This document shows, in pieces, positions 23,763 through 29,139 of a DNA stretch of 29,139 bases (the first letter of the stretch is position 1; every line of letters begins with the position of its first letter). The notes beneath the pieces are model-generated. The model was not told the origin of the DNA, did not search any database, and worked only from the letters and a program-made list of their open reading frames with translations. A program made the position numbers and the translations under genes. Source of the stretch: an uncultured Eubacteriales bacterium (GTDB taxonomy: Bacteria > Bacillota > Clostridia > Christensenellales > Aristaeellaceae); assembly GCA_900550955.1 (NCBI GenBank), contig URUF01000025.1, forward strand, positions 1-29,139, in the 5' to 3' direction.

Positions 23763-24701
23763 ATGATAAGCTTTCTTAACGCGCTGCCAGGCGCTGTTTC
23801 ACAGGGCCTGGTATGGGGCATTATGTCCATTGGCGTCTACATCACCTACAAGCTGCTGGACATTGCGGATTTGACCGTGGACGGCTCCTTCTGTACAGGG
23901 GGCGCCGTGGGCGTGATGCTGATCGTGAACGGTTACAATATCTGGCTTTCGTTGCTGGCAGCCATCGCGGTTGGCATGCTGGCGGGCTTTGCAACCGGCC
24001 TTTTGCATACCGCCTGCGGCATACCCGCCATCCTGTCCGGCATTTTAACGCAGCTGGGCCTGTGGTCCGTCAACCTGGCCATCATGGGTATGAAGGCTAA
24101 CCAGTCCCTAAATGTGAACAAATACAGCCTGCTGGTTTCGCTGCGCTACCTGCAGGACGTAACCAAGGGCACGCGCCCCTTCTGGCAGCACCCCATCTTT
24201 GTTGTGGGCGTGTTTACGCTGGTGATCGTCGCCATCCTTTACTGGTTCTTTGGCACGGAGCTTGGCTCCTCGCTGCGCGCCACGGGCTCCAATCCCAACA
24301 TGGCGCGCGCCCAAGGCATCAACACCAATTATAACAAGGTGCTGGGCTTGATGCTTTCCAACGGCCTGGTGGCCCTGTCCGGCGCGCTGCTTGCGCAGTA
24401 CCAAAGCTTTGCGGATATCAACATGGGCCGCGGGGCAATCGTCATCGGCCTGGCCGCCGTGATCATCGGCGAGGTCGTTTTCGGCAAGCTTTTCCGCAAT
24501 TTCGGCTTGAAGCTGCTGGCCGTTTCGCTTGGCTCCATCATCTATTATGCGGTCATCCAGGCGGTGGTCAGCCTCAGCGGCATCAACTCCAACTACCTTA
24601 AGCTGCTGTCCGCCGTGATTGTGGCCCTTTTCCTGGCCGTGCCCTCTTGGAAAAGCCGCGTGTTCAGGCCCGCGAAGCAGGGAGGCGAAAAGGATGCTTG
24701 A
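23763..24701 (+). CDS. ABC transporter permease, TrpY-like (312 aa)
   Basis: Membrane subunit of the BPD_transp_2 (LivH-like) family, with eight or nine hydrophobic segments. Family motifs include GIMSIGVYITYKLLDIADLTVDGSF near the N-terminus, LGSSLRATGSNPNMARAQGIN (cytoplasmic docking loop) and RGAIVIGLAAVIIGEVVFGK. ATG 23763 follows GAGGG with eight-base spacing; an upstream in-frame start at 23715 would add 16 residues and has no good site. It overlaps the ATPase gene by 8 bases. Confidence 0.92.
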   Translation: MISFLNALPGAVSQGLVWGIMSIGVYITYKLLDIADLTVDGSFCTGGAVGVMLIVNGYNIWLSLLAAIAVGMLAGFATGLLHTACGIPAILSGILTQLGLWSVNLAIMGMKANQSLNVNKYSLLVSLRYLQDVTKGTRPFWQHPIFVVGVFTLVIVAILYWFFGTELGSSLRATGSNPNMARAQGINTNYNKVLGLMLSNGLVALSGALLAQYQSFADINMGRGAIVIGLAAVIIGEVVFGKLFRNFGLKLLAVSLGSIIYYAVIQAVVSLSGINSNYLKLLSAVIVALFLAVPSWKSRVFRPAKQGGEKDA

Positions 24702-25488
24702 AATCAAAAACATTCGCAAAACCTTCAACCCCGGCACCGTAAACCAGAAAACGGCGCTGGACGGCGTATCCCTCACGCTTAACGACGGCGATTTTGTAAC
24801 CGTAATCGGCGGCAACGGCGCGGGCAAATCCACGCTGCTTAACGCCGTGTCGGGCGCTTGGTTTGTGGACGAGGGCAGCATCTTCATTGACGGCGTAAAT
24901 GTAACCCGGCTGCCGGAGCACAAGCGCGCCAAATTCATTGGCCGCGTGTTCCAGGATCCCATGATGGGCACCGCCGCCACCATGCAGATTGAGGAAAACC
25001 TGGCCCTCGCCATGCGCCGCGGCAAGCGCCGCACGCTCAAAAGCGGCATCACCGCCTCCGAGCGCGAAAACTACCGCGAGCTGCTCAAAATACTGGATTT
25101 GGGGCTGGAGGACCGCCTGACGGTCAAGGTAGAGCTGCTTTCCGGCGGCCAGCGTCAGGCGCTTACCCTGCTTATGGCCACGCTGCAAAAGCCGCGCCTG
25201 CTGCTTTTGGACGAGCACACCGCCGCTCTGGACCCCAAAACCGCCGCAAAGGTGCTGGAAACCACCGAGCGCATCGTCACCCAGGATCATCTTACCACGC
25301 TCATGATCACCCACAACATGCGCGACGCCATCGCGCATGGCAACCGTCTGGTCATGATGTACGAGGGCCGTATCGCCATCGACGTTTCCGGAGAGGAAAA
25401 GAAACGCCTCACCGTGGAGGATCTGCTGCAAATGTTTGAAAAGGCCAGCGGCCAGGCGCTTTCCAGCGACCGCATGCTGCTGGGCTAA
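24694..25488 (+). CDS. ABC transporter ATP-binding protein, TrpZ-like (264 aa)
   Basis: ATPase subunit with Walker A GGNGAGKST (39-47), Q-loop Gln87, signature LSGGQRQAL (149-157), Walker B LLLLDEHTAALDP (169-181) and switch His207 (ITHNMRDA). The His at DEHTAALDP instead of the usual DEPT is characteristic of the TrpZ/YckI-like subgroup that pairs with PF04392 binding proteins. ATG at 24694 lies within the last codons of the permease gene. Last gene of the T-box operon. Confidence 0.94.
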   Translation: MLEIKNIRKTFNPGTVNQKTALDGVSLTLNDGDFVTVIGGNGAGKSTLLNAVSGAWFVDEGSIFIDGVNVTRLPEHKRAKFIGRVFQDPMMGTAATMQIEENLALAMRRGKRRTLKSGITASERENYRELLKILDLGLEDRLTVKVELLSGGQRQALTLLMATLQKPRLLLLDEHTAALDPKTAAKVLETTERIVTQDHLTTLMITHNMRDAIAHGNRLVMMYEGRIAIDVSGEEKKRLTVEDLLQMFEKASGQALSSDRMLLG

Positions 25489-25507
25489 CCCCCTCCTTTC
25501 ATGTGCA

Positions 25508-25544
25508 AAACCCCGGCCTCCGCGCCATGCGGAAGCCGGGGTTT
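25508..25544. terminator. Bidirectional terminator between convergent genes
   Basis: A 10-bp stem AAACCCCGGC / GCCGGGGTTT, extended by CCGC/GCGG around a GCCAT loop. T tracts arise on both strands (TTT on +, TTTT on -), serving the TrpZ-like gene on plus and the TauE/SafE gene on minus. Confidence 0.82.
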
Positions 25545-25556
25545 CCATATGTATGC

Positions 25557-26327
25557 TTACAGATAGTTCACCGCCAGAATCACCGCGCCCAAAATGACAA
25601 GAATAACGCCGGTGGCCCGGTTTAGCGTTTTGGGCGACGCTTTGTTTGCAAACCTTGCCGCAACGCGCGCCCACAACAGCGTAAACAGCACGCACAGAGC
25701 AAGCACCGTCCAGTCCGGCGCGCCATCCAGCGCAAAGTGGGACACAGCTCCCGTAAGCGCCGTAAACGTCATAATAAACACGCTGGTGCCCACTGCGGTT
25801 TTCAGCTCGTAGCCCAGCACGCTGGTCAAAATCAAAAGCATCATCATGCCGCCGCCCGCGCCCACAAAGCCGCAAATAAACCCAATGATCATCCCGCACA
25901 CAACGGATTGCGCGGCGCGTTTCCCCGGCGAAATCGCCGCCATGGTTTCCTTCGTGGTCATTACAGGCTTCACAATGAATTTTACGCCCAGCAGCAGCGT
26001 CATAAACATGGAAAAACCGCCCATGGTGCTGTTGGGCACCAGGCTGGATACATAGCTGCCTACCATGGTAAAAGCCAGCACCGCCGCCATCATGATCAAT
26101 CCGTTGCGGATATCCAGGTTTTTGTTTTTCCCATAGGTATAGGCTGAAACGGCGCTGGCCAGCACATCCGAGGCCAGCGCAATCCCTACCGCCGAATAGG
26201 CCGGCATCCCCAGGAAGGTTACCAGCATGGGCGTGATCACCGCGGCGGCGCTCATGCCCGCAAAGCCCGTGCCCAGCCCCGCGCCCATACCGGCGAAGAA
26301 GCATACGATCACCTGTGTTACCGTCAT
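25557..26327 (-). CDS. TauE/SafE-family membrane permease (256 aa)
   Basis: Integral membrane protein of the TauE/SafE (DUF81) family, proposed exporters or importers of sulfite, sulfoacetate and related organic anions. About eight hydrophobic segments. The two glycine-rich family repeats are visible: GAGLGTGFAGMSAAAVITP near the N-terminus and GFICGFVGAGGGMMMLLIL around residues 148-166. An ATG at 26333 is too close to AGGAGG; ATG 26327 has ideal spacing and starts two bases after the MarR stop codon. Co-transcribed with and likely controlled by the MarR protein. Confidence 0.9.
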   Translation of the reverse strand: MTVTQVIVCFFAGMGAGLGTGFAGMSAAAVITPMLVTFLGMPAYSAVGIALASDVLASAVSAYTYGKNKNLDIRNGLIMMAAVLAFTMVGSYVSSLVPNSTMGGFSMFMTLLLGVKFIVKPVMTTKETMAAISPGKRAAQSVVCGMIIGFICGFVGAGGGMMMLLILTSVLGYELKTAVGTSVFIMTFTALTGAVSHFALDGAPDWTVLALCVLFTLLWARVAARFANKASPKTLNRATGVILVILGAVILAVNYL

Positions 26328-26329
26328 TT

Positions 26330-26776
26330 TCATTCCTCCTGTGCGTTGAGCAGAAGCGCCGCGCGGTCCATCAGCTTTTGTATCATGCTTTCCGCCAGCC
26401 GCCTTTCCTGCGGCGTAAGGCCCTCCCCCATCTGGGCGAACACCTGGCGCTGCACCTGCGCCGCCTTTGTAATAAAGGGCATGGCATCTTCCTTCAGGGT
26501 AAGATGCACCACGCGCCGGTTCTTCTCATCCCGCACGCGCGCGAGCCAGCCGCGCATGCACAGCTTTTCCACCGCGCACGATACGTTGGATTTGCGCAGC
26601 CCGCGCAGATCGCATATGCGCTGCGCCGTATCAAAATCGGGATTGTTATGCAAAAACAGCAGCACATCCGTTTCCAGCTGGTTCAGGCCATACTGCGCTA
26701 TCAAAGGCTCAAATGCCCGGCGGTACAGTTGCTTTGCGCTGTGCATCAGCGTCAGCAGCCTTTCGGTTTCCGTCAT
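26330..26776 (-). CDS. MarR-family transcriptional regulator (148 aa)
   Basis: Winged-helix dimer of the MarR family. N-terminal helix, then LNQLETDVLLFLHNNPD, recognition region TAQRICDLRGLRKSNVSCAVEKLCMRGWLARV (about 50-81) and the wing DEKNRRVVHLTL (about 83-94). C-terminal helices complete the dimer. ATG 26776 follows AAAGGAG with eight-base spacing and gives the normal MarR length. First gene of a two-gene unit with the TauE/SafE permease; the AT-rich stretch between -10 and start is the likely operator but shows no perfect palindrome. The ligand is unknown. Confidence 0.9.
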   Translation of the reverse strand: MTETERLLTLMHSAKQLYRRAFEPLIAQYGLNQLETDVLLFLHNNPDFDTAQRICDLRGLRKSNVSCAVEKLCMRGWLARVRDEKNRRVVHLTLKEDAMPFITKAAQVQRQVFAQMGEGLTPQERRLAESMIQKLMDRAALLLNAQEE

Positions 26777-26823
26777 GCGCTTCTCTCCTTTCAAATATAT
26801 TCGTTATTCTAATAATAGTTCTA

Positions 26824-26852
26824 TATATAACATATATCCTTTTTCATGTCAA
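26824..26852 (-). promoter_or_regulatory. Promoter of marR-tauE
   Basis: Minus strand TTGACA (26852-26847), 17-base spacer, TATATA (26829-26824). The -35 begins one base after the T-run of the pyrG terminator, so the two units are packed end to end. Confidence 0.75.
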
Positions 26853-26853
26853 C

Positions 26854-26892
26854 AAAAAAATCCCGGGTTTTTGTCATTCCAAAAACCCGGGA
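26854..26892 (-). terminator. Rho-independent terminator of pyrG
   Basis: Perfect 13-bp stem (TCCCGGGTTTTTG / CAAAAACCCGGGA) with a 6-base loop and seven T residues on the minus strand, starting nine bases after the pyrG stop codon. Confidence 0.93.
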
Positions 26893-26900
26893 TCCTGGGA

Positions 26901-28148
26901 TTACTCCGCGTCGCGGTGCTTGAGCGCCGCCCCCACAAACTCGCGGAACAGCGGATGCGGCCGGTTGGGCCGGCTTTTGAGCTCGGGATGGAATTGTACC
27001 GCCACAAAGAACGGGTGCGCGGGGATTTCCACAATCTCCACCAGGTTGCGATCCGGGTTGCGGCCCGCAACCACCATGCCGCCCGCCATAAAGCGCTCCA
27101 GGTAGGCGTTGTTGAACTCGTAACGGTGGCGGTGGCGCTCCCAAATTTCGCCCGTGGCATAGGCCTTTTCACTGATTGTGCCGGGTGTGAGCAGGCAGCG
27201 GTATTTGCCAAGGCGCATCGTTCCGCCAAGGTTTTCAAGGTCCTGATCCTTCATCAGGTCGATCACGGGATACGTGGTATGCGGGTCCACCTCGCTGGTA
27301 TGCGCATCGCGCAGGTCCAGCACATGGCGGGCAAACTCCACAACCGCCATCTGCATACCCAGGCACAGGCCCAGGAAGGGAATGCCGTTTTCACGCGCAT
27401 ATTGAATGGCCGTAATCTTGCCCTCCAGCCCGCGCGCGCCAAAGCCGCCGGGTACAAGAATGCCATCTGCACCGGAAACCATCTCCCCCACGTTTTCCGG
27501 GGTGATATCCTGGGCGGGCACCCATTTGATATGCACCTTCACGCCATGGAAGATTCCGCCGTGGGTAAGCGCCTCCACCACGCTCAAATACGCGTCCGGC
27601 AGCTCCACATATTTGCCTACCAGCGCCACGGTCACGCTTTCGGTGCTGGCAAGCTGGCGCTCCACCATATTGCTCCACTCCGTAAGGTCGCAGGGGGCGG
27701 CGGGAATATCCAAAAGCTTCATTACCTGCTCGTCCAGCTTTTCGCGGTGCAGCAGCAGCGGCACCTCGTACAAGCTGCGCGCGTTCAGGTTCTGGAACAC
27801 GCGCTCCACCGGCAGGTTGCAGAACATGCCAATCTTGGCCCGCACGTCATAAGGCAGCTCATGGTCGGCACGGCACACCAGAATATCCGGTGAAATGCCA
27901 ATGCTGCATAGCTCGCGCACGCTATGCTGGGTAGGCTTGGTTTTCAGCTCGCCGGCGGCGTTCAGGTAGGGTACAAGCGTTACATGCAGGTACAGGCAAT
28001 TTTCCCGGCCCACCTCCGCGCGCATCTGGCGCACGGCCTCCAAAAAGGGCAGGCTTTCGATATCGCCCACGGTACCGCCAATCTCGGTAATCACCACATC
28101 CGGCGGGTTTTCCGTGCGGGATACGGCCAGGATGTTCTTTTTGATCTC
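26901..28148 (-). CDS. pyrG: CTP synthase, N-terminally truncated at an assembly junction (415 aa remain)
   Basis: Glutamine-dependent CTP synthase (UTP + ATP + Gln to CTP), last step of de novo CTP formation. The remaining part begins within the synthetase domain (EIKKNIL, then EIGGTVGDIESLPFLEA, KTKPTQHSVREL) and contains the whole glutaminase domain: VPGGFG oxyanion region, nucleophile Cys in FLGLCLGMQ, and the His-Glu pair in FHPEL. Compared with the usual ~535-545 aa, about 120 N-terminal residues are missing, including the P-loop start VTGGVVSSLGKG. Frame continues upstream only into streptococcal DNA, so the loss is an assembly effect rather than a real truncation. An apparent ATG at 28166 is in the foreign sequence. 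Confidence 0.95.
   Translation of the reverse strand, partial: EIKKNILAVSRTENPPDVVITEIGGTVGDIESLPFLEAVRQMRAEVGRENCLYLHVTLVPYLNAAGELKTKPTQHSVRELCSIGISPDILVCRADHELPYDVRAKIGMFCNLPVERVFQNLNARSLYEVPLLLHREKLDEQVMKLLDIPAAPCDLTEWSNMVERQLASTESVTVALVGKYVELPDAYLSVVEALTHGGIFHGVKVHIKWVPAQDITPENVGEMVSGADGILVPGGFGARGLEGKITAIQYARENGIPFLGLCLGMQMAVVEFARHVLDLRDAHTSEVDPHTTYPVIDLMKDQDLENLGGTMRLGKYRCLLTPGTISEKAYATGEIWERHRHRYEFNNAYLERFMAGGMVVAGRNPDRNLVEIVEIPAHPFFVAVQFHPELKSRPNRPHPLFREFVGAALKHRDAE
28128..28148. other. Chimeric junction: 21-base word fitting both pyrG and prtA
   Basis: On the minus strand the word starts GAGATCAAAAAGAACATC and ends CTG. In one frame it reads EIKKNIL, the expected pyrG sequence; in the frame of the upstream gene it reads RDQKEHP, the expected PrtA sequence. 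GC content and codon use change sharply here. Confidence 0.88.
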
Positions 28149-29139
28149 TCGCAAATAAGGTTTCATTCTTGTATTGATCTTTTACCTTGTGATAAGTATC
28201 CTTTGTAATCAACTTAATTTTTTCAGGATTTGAAAAATCAACCGAAACAATCTTAGGGGCTGTATTATCAATTTTTACAGGAATATAGGAAACCTGCCAT
28301 GGGTAATCTTTAGTTAATCTATATTTAAATTTATAGAAATATTGACCTTCTGCAATCGGTTCAAATTGTCCTCTTATCTTAGTAGCAGGATCTTTGGTAT
28401 CCTTGCTTTCTGGTGCATTTTCTTCTCTACCTCTAGGGTTATAGATGAGTCCATCCCATTTCAAGTCGCTCCAAACTTTTAGCTTAGAAGATTTGATTCC
28501 CTTTGCATCATTTCTCTTAGAGTTTAAAATTCCTCTAATAAAGTGTTCTCTCGAAATGACTTTTAAGTCTCTTTGATTTTCTCCCTCTTTATTTGTATTT
28601 ACTATTGAAATCAATCCTTCTTCTGCACTTCTTAATACAAGTGGAGAAGGTGTTAATCCTCTCCCAAGTTGAGCATCTTGAGGATTTCCATTTGAATCTA
28701 AAGGATAAATTTTAGCAATATTAGAACCACTTGATGATGGTGCGTTGATCCCTTCGTTATTGAAAGCAAACAATTCTGGATTTTGATCTAGGGATGTTGT
28801 ATTTTTATCTTTTCTATTTTGTATAACTCCTGCTGGATTAAATTTATCTATACCTTCTCCACCAATCCCCTTATTTAAGGTTCCTGGAATTTTCGGTTTG
28901 CCATCATCATCATAACCTTCCATTGTTTTTGATTTTGAACCTTCTTCCCAGGCCCATTTATCAAGGATTGGTTCGTGGTTCCAATTCCCAGCAAATCCCA
29001 TTAGAGGCATCGATAAAGAAGGTTGGAAGTTTATTTTCTTCCCGTTGGAGTTCAGAGCTTCCATTTCTTCCACTGACTCAAAATGAATAAATGATTCTAC
29101 AAATTTATTTTTGTTTTTAGCCTCCCCAACATTTATAAC
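28129..29139 (-). CDS. prtA: Fragment of streptococcal cell-wall serine protease, PrtA type (internal piece, 337 aa)
   Basis: An open frame running in from the window edge that encodes an internal piece of the large subtilisin-like (S8) surface protease PrtA of the S. pneumoniae/mitis group (a relative of C5a peptidase and lactocepin). Recognised segments include INVGEAKNKNKFVESFIHFE, MGFAGNWNHEPILDKWAWEE and the Fn3-like domain piece YPWQVSYIPVKIDNTAPKIV. The catalytic domain itself and the wall anchor are outside the window. It is AT-rich, with codon use quite unlike the rest. The frame stays open past the junction into pyrG DNA, but that extension is not real protein. Recognition is from memory of the family. 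Confidence 0.9.

Noticed and set aside
27922..29073. A single 383-aa open frame spanning streptococcal-like and pyrG DNA
   Set aside because: Its first ~315 residues are PrtA and the rest is pyrG read in a wrong frame; it exists only because of the chimeric junction.
28149..29139. Recent horizontal transfer of prtA into this genome
   Set aside because: The join lies inside essential pyrG at a shared 21-base word, with no integrase, IS or repeat; assembly error explains it better.

Overview
The window reads as a GC-rich (roughly 55-60% by eye) chromosomal segment of a Bacillota/Clostridia-type bacterium, probably an uncultured gut lineage. The signs are strong AGGAGG ribosome-binding sites, sigma-A type promoters (TTGACA-17-TATAAT), a T-box leader, a YesM/YesN two-component pair, Lpl-type sugar ABC transporters and Clostridia-like gene content. 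This is inference from gene content; there is no rRNA or other taxonomic marker, and I saw no tRNA, CRISPR array, IS element or prophage. The last ~1 kb (28149-29139) is clearly different: AT-rich, and coding for part of a PrtA-like cell-wall serine protease of the Streptococcus pneumoniae/mitis group. It is joined to the middle of pyrG at a 21-base word that fits both genes, so the right end is most likely an assembly chimera.

Layout. 1-1350: a palindromic repeat copy, then a TetR regulator and a flavodoxin-like protein on the minus strand, with a strong promoter whose -10 is overlapped by a perfect 21-bp palindrome. 1350-2591: an MFS transporter (-). 2853-3185: a cupin (+). 3262-10418 (-): an AfuABC/FbpABC-type ABC transporter (binding protein, ATPase, fused double permease), a YesM-type histidine kinase, a YesN-type response regulator, and deoC. 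A PfkB/ribokinase-type sugar kinase (10619-11503, -) lies just upstream. This looks like import and breakdown of a (deoxy)ribose-like sugar or sugar phosphate rather than iron uptake.

11635-20919 (+): a long run of co-oriented genes from a near-consensus promoter: AtuA-family (DUF1446) protein, DUF4387 partner, two Lpl-type permeases, a binding protein, a ~340-bp block of palindromic repeats, two different ADP-ribosylglycohydrolase-family proteins, and a GntR/FCD regulator. Its substrate is not known to me and it is the best candidate for an undescribed catabolic system.

20931-21094 (-): a candidate ~130-nt small RNA with a perfect consensus promoter and its own terminator, carrying a 9-nt match to the anti-Shine-Dalgarno end of 16S rRNA. 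21163-22180 (+): an operator-bearing promoter, an unrecognised 129-aa protein and an ArsR-DUF2087 regulator. 22311-25488 (+): a T-box leader (specifier probably UUC, Phe) controlling a TrpXYZ-like ABC transporter. 25557-26776 (-): MarR regulator and TauE/SafE permease. 26901-28148 (-): CTP synthase, cut at its N-terminus by the junction with the streptococcal fragment.
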